DNA of 64,000 bases, from positions 3,286,001 through 3,350,000 of the forward strand of contig NZ_CP097332.1 of assembly GCF_023516435.1 (NCBI RefSeq), in the 5' to 3' direction. A program made the translations under genes and the position numbers. The number at the start of each line of letters is the position of its first letter. Within the stretch, counting starts at the first letter, position 1. The notes under the pieces were generated by a model. It saw nothing but the letters and a program-made list of their open reading frames with translations, searched no databases and was not told the origin of the DNA. Of the stretch, positions 35,217-44,425 are shown one piece after another. The DNA comes from Jatrophihabitans telluris. Its GTDB lineage: Bacteria > Actinomycetota > Actinomycetes > Mycobacteriales > Jatrophihabitantaceae.

Positions 35217-36974
35217 TCAGGACAGGTGCACTTGGGCCACCGCGGTGATGGCATCGAATTCGGACGTCTGGACGGTGAGGGTGAGCTGCCAGGTCCCGGC
35301 CGAAGGCAGGATCAGCCCGCTCGCGCTGTAGCTGCGCGCCCCGGACGACACCAGCTTCAACGGGTAGGGCCCCAGCTGCTTTCCCGGCAGCGCGGCGGTC
35401 GCGCTGACCGCCGTCGGGGTCGATCCCCCGGTGATGGTGATCTGCACGTCCACGGCCCCGTGCCGCCCCGGATTGACCGCCACGGTCGCCGCGCTCGCAC
35501 CGCCCCGAACCAGCACCACGGTGGCGCTTACCGGCTTGCTGCGCTCGGCCGCCAGCGCGACCTTGCCCGGCGGCTGGGCGATCAGCACGCCGGTCACGCC
35601 GAGCACCGCGGCGCCCACGATCACCTCGACCAGCAGAGCCCGGCGCATCCGGGTCAGCGGACCGTTCGAGCGCGCCTGCGTCCAGTCGCGCCGCTGCACG
35701 ATCCGGCGCGCGAAGTATCCGAGCACCACCAGGCCGATGAACAGCGCCACCTTGGCCACCACGAGCCGGCCGTACATGGTGGTCGTGATCGCGTCGACGG
35801 TACCGACTTCCCGCCAGGCCTGGACGGTCCCGGTCACGGCCAGGGTCACGACCGCCCCCAGCGCCACCCGGGAGAAGATCGGCAGACCCGCGGCGAGTTC
35901 CGCCGCATCAGCATCCGCGTCATCCGCCTCGGCATCCGCATCGTCATCGGCATCCGCATCCGCATAGGCATCGGGATCGGCCGGCGCCGGACGCGAGCGC
36001 GCGAAGGCGGCCACCACCAGGATGGCCAGTCCGCCGAGCCAGACGATCATCGCGCTCAGGTGCAGCGAATCGACCAGCACCGCCAGCCAGCGCGGGTTCG
36101 CCGACTGGCTGTGGCCGGTGGCGGCGTAGGTCACCACGATCCCGACCCCGACCATCGCGGCCGCCTCCGGGCCCCAGCTCGGGCGCCGGCGCAGGTCGTC
36201 GGTGAACAGCGCCGTCAGCACCAGCCCGAGCACGCCGATCAGGACCAGCCGCAGCGACAGCAACTGGCCCGAATTCACGTGCAGGGTCGCGTCGAGCAGC
36301 TCCGTCCGGCCGATCGTGGCCAGCCCGGTCCCGGCCGCGTAGGGGCCCTGCAGCAGGAACTCCCCCACCGCACCGGCCACGGCCGCGATCCAGCCCGCCC
36401 ACACCGCCCGGCGGACGGCCAGCTGGCGCTGGCCGGATGGCCAGATCGAGAACACCAGCCAGCAACCGCCGACCAGGCCCACACCGGCGAAACTCAGCCA
36501 GTGGACCACCGCCAGCGCCACCGTCACCGAGCGCTGCGTCGTCGTTCCGGACGCCGGCGTTCCGGACAGACTCAAGGGTCCGTTGCCGATCACGAACCGC
36601 AGGGATCCGATGACCGGATGCGAGTCGGCTGACACGACCCGGAAGCTGGCCAGGTACGTCCCGTCCGGTAGCGAGGGCTTGAGTGCGACCGAGATGCTCG
36701 ACCCGACCCCGCCCGGATGCGTGACCGTGCCCGCATCCACCCGACGTCCGGCCGCGTCCACCACCCGCAGGTAGCCCAGCGACAAGCCGACGGCCTCGTC
36801 GAACCGGATGGTGACCTTCGCGGGCGGGCTCGCCAGCCGCTGCCCGTCGGTCGGGTCCGAGCCGACCACGACGGCATGGGCCGAGGCGGCGGGAGCCAGT
36901 ACCAGCAGCGCGAGGAGGGCAGCCGCCAGCACCGCCAGGCCGGCGAGAATCCGGCCGCGGAGCCGAACGATCAC
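35217..36974 (-). CDS. CopC-CopD fusion copper protein
   Basis: A 585-residue protein. A signal peptide precedes a CopC domain whose mature N-terminus starts AHAVVVGSDP (His1 copper ligand) and contains SADSHPVIG. It is fused to a CopD membrane domain of about eight helices. A final exported beta domain of about 100 residues ends the protein. An Asp/Ala repeat loop sits between CopD helices (35893-35972). GTG 36974 overlaps the anti-sigma stop as GTGA; the much longer open frame upstream is a shadow. Its role is copper import or periplasmic copper handling. Confidence 0.88.
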   Translation of the reverse strand: MIVRLRGRILAGLAVLAAALLALLVLAPAASAHAVVVGSDPTDGQRLASPPAKVTIRFDEAVGLSLGYLRVVDAAGRRVDAGTVTHPGGVGSSISVALKPSLPDGTYLASFRVVSADSHPVIGSLRFVIGNGPLSLSGTPASGTTTQRSVTVALAVVHWLSFAGVGLVGGCWLVFSIWPSGQRQLAVRRAVWAGWIAAVAGAVGEFLLQGPYAAGTGLATIGRTELLDATLHVNSGQLLSLRLVLIGVLGLVLTALFTDDLRRRPSWGPEAAAMVGVGIVVTYAATGHSQSANPRWLAVLVDSLHLSAMIVWLGGLAILVVAAFARSRPAPADPDAYADADADDDADAEADDADADAAELAAGLPIFSRVALGAVVTLAVTGTVQAWREVGTVDAITTTMYGRLVVAKVALFIGLVVLGYFARRIVQRRDWTQARSNGPLTRMRRALLVEVIVGAAVLGVTGVLIAQPPGKVALAAERSKPVSATVVLVRGGASAATVAVNPGRHGAVDVQITITGGSTPTAVSATAALPGKQLGPYPLKLVSSGARSYSASGLILPSAGTWQLTLTVQTSEFDAITAVAQVHLS

Positions 36975-37636
36975 GCGGCACCCCGGTGTCGGCGGCGGAA
37001 CAGCTCGTCCTCGACGGCGGGCACCGATCCCGGCGCGGCGGCACGCGAGCGCGGCCGCGACCACTCCGAGCGGGCGACCAGGCCCACCAGCAGCAGGCCG
37101 AGGACGACGCCGATATGGCTGGCCAGCCTTGCCGGGTCGACCGCGTGGGTGGCGACATCGGAGATCGACAGCGCGGACAGCACCACCACGAACGTGGCGA
37201 GGATCGGCAGGGTGCCACTGGCCCGGGACGGTTTCACCGCGACCGCCAGGAAGGAGGCGCCGAGGGCCAGGTTCCAGGCCGCCGACTCGTGCGAGGTGTG
37301 GACCCCCATGCTCATGCCCACGCTGTTGCCGAACAGCGCCGGCACCGCCAGCGCCCACTGGACGAACCCGAGCGCGATCAGGCCCAGTCGAAGCCGGCGC
37401 CGGTAGCGCCCCAGGCGGCGGGCCGGCAGCACCACGTCGTTCAGGATCGCCGCCGAGAGGTCCGGAGCGGTCTGCCCGCTGATCCGCAGCGCGCGACCGA
37501 GGCGCTCGGCCTCGGCCAGCCATGCGGCACACTGGGAGCACGTCGCGAGATGGTGGTCGAGCGCGGAGGCAGGCAGCTGCAACGGCTCACCGTCCATCCG
37601 GGCCGATGCCGCCTCGCGGTAGCGCTCACAAGTCAC
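36971..37636 (-). CDS. zinc-finger anti-sigma factor with membrane helices
   Basis: A protein of about 221 residues. The N-terminus has the ZAS pattern C ... H-x3-C-x2-C (TCERYREAASARMDG ... HHLATCSQCAAWL). Five or so membrane helices follow, with Met/His-rich loops (GNSVGMSMGVHTSHES) that could sense metal. GTG 37636 (V-TCERYREA) is chosen because it opens the zinc-finger domain; the upstream open frame runs into the sigma gene. It is divergent from an ECF sigma factor and leads the copper operon, so it is probably the antagonist of that sigma factor. Confidence 0.8.
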   Translation of the reverse strand: MTCERYREAASARMDGEPLQLPASALDHHLATCSQCAAWLAEAERLGRALRISGQTAPDLSAAILNDVVLPARRLGRYRRRLRLGLIALGFVQWALAVPALFGNSVGMSMGVHTSHESAAWNLALGASFLAVAVKPSRASGTLPILATFVVVLSALSISDVATHAVDPARLASHIGVVLGLLLVGLVARSEWSRPRSRAAAPGSVPAVEDELFRRRHRGAA

Positions 37637-37816
37637 GCCCAGACAAGTCGGGTTGACTACCGGGTCGGTTCCACGAGACCGCCAGATGTGGCCCAGCTCA
37701 CGCGGCGTGCGGGGGCCAGGCTGGGTCAGCGGCGTCCAGCGTGCCGCCCCGTGCGCAGTCGGGTCTGGTGGGCCAGTGGAATCTGTGGGGTCAGTCGGTG
37801 ATCGGAGAGGAGCGCG

Positions 37817-38359
37817 GTGGACACGCCGGAGTTCGATCCGACCACGCTCGCTGCGCTGCGCGCCCGTGCCGGTGACCGGGCAGCGGCCGCCGAGTTCGTC
37901 CGGCTGACCCAGACCGACGTGTGGCGCCTGTGCGCGAACCTCGGTTCGGCCGCCGACGCCGACGACCTCACGCAGGAAACCTTTGCGCGCGCCTTCGCCT
38001 CCCTGCATCGCTTCGCCGGACGGTCCACGGCCCGGACGTGGCTGCTGTCGATCGCGCGGCGGGTGTGTGCCGACGCCATCCGCCACCGGCGTCCGGTCGT
38101 GCCGATGGCCTCGGTCGAACCACTTCAGCGCGGCGGTGACCCCGCCGACACCGTCGGGCTGCGGATGCTGCTGGACGCTCTGGAGCCGGCCTATCGCGAG
38201 GCGTTCGTGCTCACCCAGTTGCTCGGGCTGACCTACCCCGAGGCGGCTGACGTGGTGGGCTGCCCGACCGGGACGATCCGCTCACGGGTCGCCCGGGCCC
38301 GCGACGGGCTGGTGCGGGGTCTGGGATCGTCGCGGCGGGCCGACGGGACCGCCGGCTGA
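37817..38359 (+). CDS. ECF RNA polymerase sigma factor
   Basis: A 180-residue sigma-70 family protein with region 2 (DADDLTQETFARAFASLHRF ... ARTWLLSIARRVCADAIR) and region 4 (ALEPAYREAFVLTQLLGLTYPEAADVVGCPTGTIRSRVARAR). GTG 37817 follows GGAGAGGAG. It is divergent from the anti-sigma/copper operon and probably controls it. It resembles the SigC-like ECF group of actinobacteria, but the group is only a guess. Confidence 0.92.
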   Translation: MDTPEFDPTTLAALRARAGDRAAAAEFVRLTQTDVWRLCANLGSAADADDLTQETFARAFASLHRFAGRSTARTWLLSIARRVCADAIRHRRPVVPMASVEPLQRGGDPADTVGLRMLLDALEPAYREAFVLTQLLGLTYPEAADVVGCPTGTIRSRVARARDGLVRGLGSSRRADGTAG

Positions 38360-38361
38360 GG

Positions 38362-38733
38362 TCAGCGGTTGTCCGACGGGGTGCGCTGCTCGTCGGCGGC
38401 CACCAGCTCGGCGACCTCCTTCGAGGCCCGGTGCTCGACGATGAACGCCGCCAGCGGAACCGTCCCGGCGAGCATCCGCAGCGCGAGCCGCGTCCAGGAC
38501 CACCGCATGCGGATCCCCAGATCGAGCGCCAGGATCAGGTAGATGGGGAACAGGAATCCGTGCAGGACCCCGATGAAGGCGAGCACCCCGGCGCCGGTTC
38601 CCTTGTAGTGCCAGATGTAGTGCGCCGGCAGCGAGACGACGAACAGCGGAATGATCAGGACGCCGGTGGCGAAGGCCAGCACCCGGTACCGCTTGAAGGA
38701 CCCTACGATCCCCCGCACACGCTTGCTGGCCAA
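38362..38733 (-). CDS. DUF3817-family membrane protein
   Basis: A 123-residue protein with three predicted helices and the DUF3817 core GVLAFIGVLHGFLFPIYLILALDLG. The function is unknown. It converges with the sigma-factor gene with 2 bp between the stops. Confidence 0.85.
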   Translation of the reverse strand: MASKRVRGIVGSFKRYRVLAFATGVLIIPLFVVSLPAHYIWHYKGTGAGVLAFIGVLHGFLFPIYLILALDLGIRMRWSWTRLALRMLAGTVPLAAFIVEHRASKEVAELVAADEQRTPSDNR

Positions 38734-38811
38734 GACCGATCCTCTCCGACGACACTCCGTGCTCGCCGAATCCCGGCGACGTCAAAACGGTACGTCGTGC
38801 CCGTTGAGAGG

Positions 38812-41800
38812 TCAGAGGCCGGTGTGCCGAGCACTCAGGTCGGCGATTCGCGCCAGCACCGGAGCATTGGTCGCGGCGCTGGACAGATACGCGGTGAAGC
38901 CGAACCCGCCCGCGACCTGCAGCGCCGACGTCGTGTCCGTGGTCGAAGCCGCCCAGGCGGTCGGTTCGGTGGTGCCGCCCGGCCAGACCTTCGCCCGGAC
39001 CGTGGTCGGCGTCGTACCGAACACCTGCACCCGAACCCGCAACAGCGCGCCGGGCGTGAACGTCGTCCCGGTCAGGGCCCGCTCGGTGGTCAGCGCGGTC
39101 TCGGTGCCGTTCACGACCTTGGTCAGGTAGAGGAACACCGCCCCGGTTCCGGACAGCCGGATCCTGGCCCGGTACTCCGTCGTCGCGGACACCCGGCGTC
39201 CGGAAACCCAGGTGTACAAGCCGTTTCCGACCTGAGCCTTGTCGGAGGTGAGACCCAGTGTGATGTCGGCGTCGGTGGTGCTGGCCGCGGCCGAGGCCAG
39301 TGAGGCACCGATCTGCTGCCCCGCGTTGAGCCGGATCGAGGCGAGCCCACCGGCGACCGAGTAGTACGTCGAACCTGCGCTCAGACTCCACGGGCCGCCC
39401 TGGTCAGCCGTTCCGAAGCCGTTGGTCACGCTGCGATTGAAGGCATCGGAGGCATAGACGGACGACGGCGCCGTGACCGTCACCGATCGAGAGGTCGCGT
39501 TCGTCGCGCCCTGGTTGTCGGTCACGGTCAGGGTCACCGTGAACGTCCCGCCCGCAGCGTAGGTGTGGGCGGGCGAGGACCCGGACCCGGTCGGCGACCC
39601 ATCCCCGAAAACCCAGCTGTAGGAGGCGATCGTCCCGTCCGAATCGGCGGAACCGGTGCCGTCGAAGGAACACGCCAGCCCCGAACAGGCCGAGACGAAC
39701 GCCGCCGTCGGTGGATTGTTCGGCGGTGGCGGAGCGGTCACCGTCACGTCATGGGATACCGTGTTCGTCGCGCCCTGGTTGTCGGTCACGGTCAAGGTCA
39801 CGGTGAACGTCCCGCCCGCAGCGTAGGTGTGGGCGGGCGAGGACCCGGACCCGGCCGGCGACCCATCGCCGAAAACCCAGCTGTAAGAGGCGATCGTCCC
39901 GTCGGAATCGGCAGAACCGGTGCCGTCGAAGGAACACGCCAGCCCCGAACACGACGAGACGAACGCCGCGGTCGGTGGACTGTTCGGCGGAGGCGGAGCC
40001 GTCACCGTCACGTCATGGGACACGGCATTCGTCGCGCCCTGGTTGTCGGTCACCGTCAGCGTCACCGTGAACGTCCCACCCACGGCGTAGGTGTAGGACG
40101 GCGACGAACCCGACCCGGCCGGCGACCCATCGCCGAAAACCCAGCTGTAAGAGGAGATCGTCCCGTCGGAATCGGCAGAACCGGTGCCGTCGAAGGAACA
40201 CGCCAGCCCCGAACACGACGAGACGAACGCCGCCGTCGGTGGACTGTTCGGCGGAGGCGGAGCCGTCACCGTCACGTCATGGGACACGGCATTCGTCGCG
40301 CCCTGGTTGTCGGTCACCGTCAGCGTCACCGTGAACGTCCCACCCACCGCGTAGGTGTAGGACGGCGACGAACCCGACCCGGCCGGCGACCCATCCCCGA
40401 AAACCCAGCTGTAGGAGGCGATCGTCCCATCGGAATCGGCAGAACCGGTGCCGTCGAAGGAACACGCCAGCCCCGAACACGACGAGACGAACGCCGCCGT
40501 CGGCGGACTGTTGACCGGCGGCGCGACCGGCTGCGCGGTATGGCTGATCGTCGCCGCGCTGCCCGCGTTGTCGGTCACCACCAGGCTGACCGTCTCCGGT
40601 CCGGCCTGCTGGTAGGTATGCGTCGGACTCGCCCCGGAACCGGTCGTACCATCGCCGAAGGTCCAGGCGTAGGAGGTGATCGTCCCGTCCGGATCGGAGG
40701 AATTGCCGGCGTCGAAACTGCAGGTCAACGTCGGGCAACTCGCCGTGAAAGCCGCCGTCGGAGGCTGGTTGGCCACCGCGGTGCGGACCGCGGTCAGCCC
40801 GCTGAACCGCGCGGTGACCGGTGCGCTCGTCGACGTCGAGGACAGGTAACTGATCAACTCCGGCCCACCAGGCGCCTGCAGTGCGGCCGTGGTGTCGCTG
40901 CCCGTCACCGTCCAGGTCGAGGGCTCGGACCCACCCGCAAGCCACGCCTTCGCCTTGAGGACGGTGGGCGAGGTCCCGACGGCCTGCACGCGAACCGACA
41001 CCGTCGCATTCGGCGTGGCGGTCAGACCGCTGACGGTGACCGTCGTCCCGATCACCGTCTCGGCGCCGGCCACCACGCGTGACAGGTACATGCTCACCGC
41101 TCCGGTCGAGAGCAACCGCAACCGCGCCCGGTACTCGTTGTTCGCGCTCACCCGGCGCGGAACGACGGACAGGTAGAGGCCGTTGTTGTCGGCGATCTTG
41201 TCGACCGCGACGCCCACCCGCAGATCCGTGTCCGTCGATGCGACGCTGCCCAGATAGGCCGACGGTTGCGAACCGGCCACGGCGATGCGCATGGCCGCCG
41301 AACCGCCACCGACCGTGTAGTTGGACGCGGTACCGGCCACCGTCCAGGCGCCTCCGGTGTCCGCCGAACCCCAGCCGGACGCGCTCGTACGGTTGAAGGA
41401 GTCGGTGGCCAGCACGCTCGGCCCGCCGCCACCGGCAGAAGCCGTCACCGAATGGGTCACGCTGCCCGTGGCGCCCTGGTTGTCCGTCACGGTCAGCCTG
41501 GCGGAGAACGTGCCGGCCGCGGCGTAGCTGTGGCTGACCGTGGCTCCCGATCCCGAGGTCCCGTCGCCGAAATCCCAGCTGTAGGAGGCGATCGTGCCGT
41601 CCGGGTCCGAGGAGGCCCGTCCGTCGAAGGAACAACTCAGGCCGGTGCACGAGGAGGAGAAGGCCGACGTCGGCGCGACATCGACACCCGGCGGGCTCCA
41701 GACGTCCAGGATCGGCGCCGCGGTCGCGCTGTTGCCGAGCGTGCCCAGCCCGTAGGCATCCTCGATCGTCCGCAGCACGTTGTAGTGATTGATCGTCTCG

Positions 41801-42582
41801 CTGTAGCTTCCCGGCGTGACGCGAGCCCCCGCCATGACGGTCGCGATCTGGTTCGAGGCGTGGTTGTCGTCCTCGTCCCACGTCAGGACGAACAGACTGT
41901 TGTGGGTCTTGGCCCAATCGACGTAGCCGCCCATGTTCGACTGCAACCACGCGTCACCGGTCGCGACCGTGCCGTCATGCATGTCGTTGTTGAGGTTCGG
42001 CACCACGTAGGAGACCTCGGGCAACGTCGAATAGTCCGTCGGGAACGCGGTGAACGGCACGTGGGTGCTGGCCGGCAACGACGGGTAGTTGACCCACGGG
42101 GCGTGCTTGCGCGCGTACTTGCCCGAGGAGCAACCGGTGAAGCCGACCGACGGCAGGTCCTCCGAATACGCCCGGAACCCGAGCCCGGCGTTCAGCAGCT
42201 GGTCACCCAAGCTCGGGGTCGCGTAGGAATGCGGGCAGCTGTCGTCGGTCAGGCCCTGGGTCGATCCGGAGAACATGGCCAGGTAGTTCGGCTCGCTGGG
42301 GTGCGATTCGGCGAACGACTGGGTGAAGTTGGCGTTCTGAGCGGCCAGCTGGTTGATGTACGGCGCGGCCGGATTGCCGAGGATGTTCAGCGACGAGTGG
42401 TTCTCCTCGATCACCACGACGATGTGATCGGGCCGGGGAACGGTGCTCGTCGCCGCCCGGGCCGGCCCGCTGCGCGCCACGCCCACCGCGAACAAACCGC
42501 TCAGCAGCAGGCACATCACACCGAACGCACACCACGTTCGAGCGAGCGGTGTCCGCGAATCCGCCGTACCTGATACCCACAT
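38812..42582 (-). CDS. secreted phosphoesterase with PKD and lectin-like domains
   Basis: A 1256-residue exported protein (signal helix about 18-43). Residues 50-300 are a phosphoesterase-family domain (acid-phosphatase/phospholipase-C type): RPDHIVVVIEENHS, NYLAMFSGST, VVPNLNNDMHDG and TWDEDDNHASNQIATVMAG carry the metal and catalytic residues. A PKD domain, a concanavalin-like beta sandwich (SFNRTSASGWGSADTGG), five more PKD domains (four nearly identical) and a second beta sandwich (AFNRSVTNGFGTADQGG) follow. It probably hydrolyses phosphate esters at the cell surface, with the repeats as spacers or polysaccharide binders. No sorting signal is visible. Confidence 0.88.
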   Translation of the reverse strand: MWVSGTADSRTPLARTWCAFGVMCLLLSGLFAVGVARSGPARAATSTVPRPDHIVVVIEENHSSLNILGNPAAPYINQLAAQNANFTQSFAESHPSEPNYLAMFSGSTQGLTDDSCPHSYATPSLGDQLLNAGLGFRAYSEDLPSVGFTGCSSGKYARKHAPWVNYPSLPASTHVPFTAFPTDYSTLPEVSYVVPNLNNDMHDGTVATGDAWLQSNMGGYVDWAKTHNSLFVLTWDEDDNHASNQIATVMAGARVTPGSYSETINHYNVLRTIEDAYGLGTLGNSATAAPILDVWSPPGVDVAPTSAFSSSCTGLSCSFDGRASSDPDGTIASYSWDFGDGTSGSGATVSHSYAAAGTFSARLTVTDNQGATGSVTHSVTASAGGGGPSVLATDSFNRTSASGWGSADTGGAWTVAGTASNYTVGGGSAAMRIAVAGSQPSAYLGSVASTDTDLRVGVAVDKIADNNGLYLSVVPRRVSANNEYRARLRLLSTGAVSMYLSRVVAGAETVIGTTVTVSGLTATPNATVSVRVQAVGTSPTVLKAKAWLAGGSEPSTWTVTGSDTTAALQAPGGPELISYLSSTSTSAPVTARFSGLTAVRTAVANQPPTAAFTASCPTLTCSFDAGNSSDPDGTITSYAWTFGDGTTGSGASPTHTYQQAGPETVSLVVTDNAGSAATISHTAQPVAPPVNSPPTAAFVSSCSGLACSFDGTGSADSDGTIASYSWVFGDGSPAGSGSSPSYTYAVGGTFTVTLTVTDNQGATNAVSHDVTVTAPPPPNSPPTAAFVSSCSGLACSFDGTGSADSDGTISSYSWVFGDGSPAGSGSSPSYTYAVGGTFTVTLTVTDNQGATNAVSHDVTVTAPPPPNSPPTAAFVSSCSGLACSFDGTGSADSDGTIASYSWVFGDGSPAGSGSSPAHTYAAGGTFTVTLTVTDNQGATNTVSHDVTVTAPPPPNNPPTAAFVSACSGLACSFDGTGSADSDGTIASYSWVFGDGSPTGSGSSPAHTYAAGGTFTVTLTVTDNQGATNATSRSVTVTAPSSVYASDAFNRSVTNGFGTADQGGPWSLSAGSTYYSVAGGLASIRLNAGQQIGASLASAAASTTDADITLGLTSDKAQVGNGLYTWVSGRRVSATTEYRARIRLSGTGAVFLYLTKVVNGTETALTTERALTGTTFTPGALLRVRVQVFGTTPTTVRAKVWPGGTTEPTAWAASTTDTTSALQVAGGFGFTAYLSSAATNAPVLARIADLSARHTGL
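39460..40515 (-). repeat. four tandem 264-bp PKD-domain repeats
   Basis: An anchor sequence (CGCCCTGGTTGTCGGTCAC) recurs at 39507, 39771, 40035 and 40299, exactly 264 bp apart (88 codons), with very few differences between units. Such near identity at the DNA level points to recent duplication or gene conversion and makes the copy number likely to vary between strains. Confidence 0.9.
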
Positions 42583-42653
42583 TTCATCCCCCGATGACCT
42601 CGCTCGCGCCCTGACCGTAGACCTCAGGTAGTCCGAAGGAAATGCTCAGGCAG

Positions 42654-43508
42654 CTATTGGAGGAAATCGAGCAGCAGCTCGGTGGTGCGCTCCGGGGCCT
42701 CGACCGGGATCCAATGCCCGCAATCGACACTCTCGAAGCGCCACGGGGCGTCGACGAACTCCGCCGAGCCGGACAGTTGCGCCTCGGTCAGGAACGGGTC
42801 CTGGCGGGAGTGCACCCCCATCGTCGGGCAGCGGACGATCGGCCCGGTCAGCGGAGCCGTGGCGACGTAGCGCGGCGGGCTGATGTTGGCCCGGTACCAG
42901 TTCAGGGCCGCGGTGAGCGCGCCGGGACGGGACAGGTCGGCGATCTGCTCGGCGCAGTAGGGATGATCCGGGGCCTGCGCCCAGGCCCAGGAGCGAAAGA
43001 AGGCCCAGTCCTCGGCCGGCAGCACCGACTCGGCCACGCCCGGGAAGAGGAACCAGAGCATGTACCAGGACCACTGCTTCTGTTGCATGCCCGCCGCGAC
43101 GGAGGCACCGCCGTGGCCGACGGAGAACACCGCGAGCCGGTTCACCCGACCCGGGTGCCGGAAGGTGGTCTGCCAGGCCAGGCCGGCACCCCAGTCATGG
43201 CCGACGAGGGCGAACTCCGGCAGGCCGAAATGGGTCGCGACGTCGGCCACGTCTGCCACCAGTGAGGACATCCGGTAGGACTCGACGTCCGTCGGCCGGT
43301 CGGATGCTCCGAACCCGCGTAGGTCGGGGGCGATGACCCGGAAGCCCGCCTCGGCCAGCACCGGGATCTGCGCGGACCAGAGCGCGTGCGAATCGGGGAA
43401 GCCGTGCAGCAACACCACGCCCGGTCCGTCCTCGGGACCGGCCGACGCCACGTTGAGCCGAACGTCGGCGAGTTGTACGAACTCCTGCCGGACAACGGCG
43501 TCGCTCAT
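42654..43508 (-). CDS. alpha/beta hydrolase, epoxide-hydrolase-like
   Basis: A 284-residue hydrolase. HGFPDSHALW is the oxyanion segment, GHDWGA carries the nucleophilic Asp typical of epoxide hydrolases and haloalkane dehalogenases, SRQDPFL has a candidate acid and DCGHWIPVE the catalytic His. Without a detailed cap comparison the substrate stays open. ATG 43508 is chosen; the longer frame overlaps the divergent DUF1345 gene. Confidence 0.85.
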   Translation of the reverse strand: MSDAVVRQEFVQLADVRLNVASAGPEDGPGVVLLHGFPDSHALWSAQIPVLAEAGFRVIAPDLRGFGASDRPTDVESYRMSSLVADVADVATHFGLPEFALVGHDWGAGLAWQTTFRHPGRVNRLAVFSVGHGGASVAAGMQQKQWSWYMLWFLFPGVAESVLPAEDWAFFRSWAWAQAPDHPYCAEQIADLSRPGALTAALNWYRANISPPRYVATAPLTGPIVRCPTMGVHSRQDPFLTEAQLSGSAEFVDAPWRFESVDCGHWIPVEAPERTTELLLDFLQ

Positions 43509-43523
43509 GGAGACAATGCTGCC

Positions 43524-44204
43524 ATGACCGCGACCGAACCGACCCCTCGACCAGCGTGGCGACGACCGACGCCGGGAGAGCCGCGCTGGATCGTCGCCGG
43601 GTCCCTGCTCGTCGCGATCGCGCTGCAGACGGTCATGCCGAGCCGGTTCGCGCTGCACCCCAAGTACCTGGTTTCGGCGATCACCTGGGTGCTGCTAGCC
43701 GGCCTCGTCATCACCCACCCGGATCGGATGTCGCGACGGTCCCCGCGGCTGCGCACCGCATCGATCACCCTGCTGGTCGTCATCGCCGCAGCCAACGCCG
43801 TCTCGGTGGTGCTGCTCATCCGGGCGATCGTGTCCGGCCATTCGCTCGCCGCGCGCCAACTGCTGCTGGGCGGCGGGGCGATCTGGCTGATCAACGTGAT
43901 CATCTTCGCCCAGGTCTACTGGGAATACGACCGGGGTGGGCCGGCCGCACGCGCCGCCGGCTCGGACGACGTCCCGGACCTGCTGTTTCCGCAGATGGGC
44001 GACGACACCCTCGACCCCGAGTGGGAACCCCGTTTCTTCGACTACCTGTTCGTCTCCTACACCAACGCGACGGCCTTCTCACCGACCGACACAATGCCGC
44101 TGTCCCGCTGGTGCAAAGTGCTGTTCATGGCCCAGTCGTCGATCTCCCTCGTGACGGTCGGGCTGATCGCCGCCCGGGCCGTGAACATCCTCCCCAACAC
44201 CTGA
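43524..44204 (+). CDS. DUF1345-like membrane protein
   Basis: A 226-residue protein with about five membrane helices. Near the end YLFVSYTNATAFSPTDTMPLSRW followed by a helix ending AARAVNIL resembles the DUF1345 signature. The function is unknown. It is divergent from the hydrolase, with only 15 bp between the starts. Confidence 0.65.
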   Translation: MTATEPTPRPAWRRPTPGEPRWIVAGSLLVAIALQTVMPSRFALHPKYLVSAITWVLLAGLVITHPDRMSRRSPRLRTASITLLVVIAAANAVSVVLLIRAIVSGHSLAARQLLLGGGAIWLINVIIFAQVYWEYDRGGPAARAAGSDDVPDLLFPQMGDDTLDPEWEPRFFDYLFVSYTNATAFSPTDTMPLSRWCKVLFMAQSSISLVTVGLIAARAVNILPNT

Positions 44205-44425
44205 CCGTTGAGGTTGCCCTCGTTGCGCGCCTACCTCCGTTGAGGTTGCCCTCGTTGCGGGCCTACCTCCGTTGAGGTTGCCCTCGTTGCGCGCCTACCT
44301 CCGTTGAGGTTGCCCTCGTTGCGGGCCTACCTCCGTTGAGGTTGCCCTCGTTGCGGGCCCACCTCCGTTGACGTTGCCCTCGTTGCGGGCCTACCTCCGT
44401 TGAGGTTGCCCTCGTTGCGCGTCAC
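44205..44425. repeat. 32-bp intergenic repeat cluster 1 (7 direct copies)
   Basis: Seven head-to-tail copies of a 32-bp unit with core GTTGAGGTTGCCCTCGTTGC and a variable end (GCGCGCCTACCT or GCGGGCCTACCT). It fills the space between two convergent genes. In one orientation each copy reads GAGG-GCAA-CCTC, a short stem with a GNRA tetraloop. There are no unique spacers, so it is not a CRISPR array. The same unit recurs at 45842, 48779 and 51234. Confidence 0.9.

Noticed and set aside
35217-37541. 774-aa form of the CopC-CopD gene
   Set aside because: The extension is out of frame with, and inside, the anti-sigma gene; a signal peptide starts at GTG 36974.
39565-41082. Long plus-strand open frame opposite the PKD repeats
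   Set aside because: It is an Arg/Gly-rich antisense shadow produced by the repeats and high GC, with no known fold.
44205-44425. Regular 32-bp repeats as a CRISPR array
   Set aside because: The period contains no unique spacers; the variable part differs by one or two bases only, other clusters carry inverted copies, and no cas genes are present.
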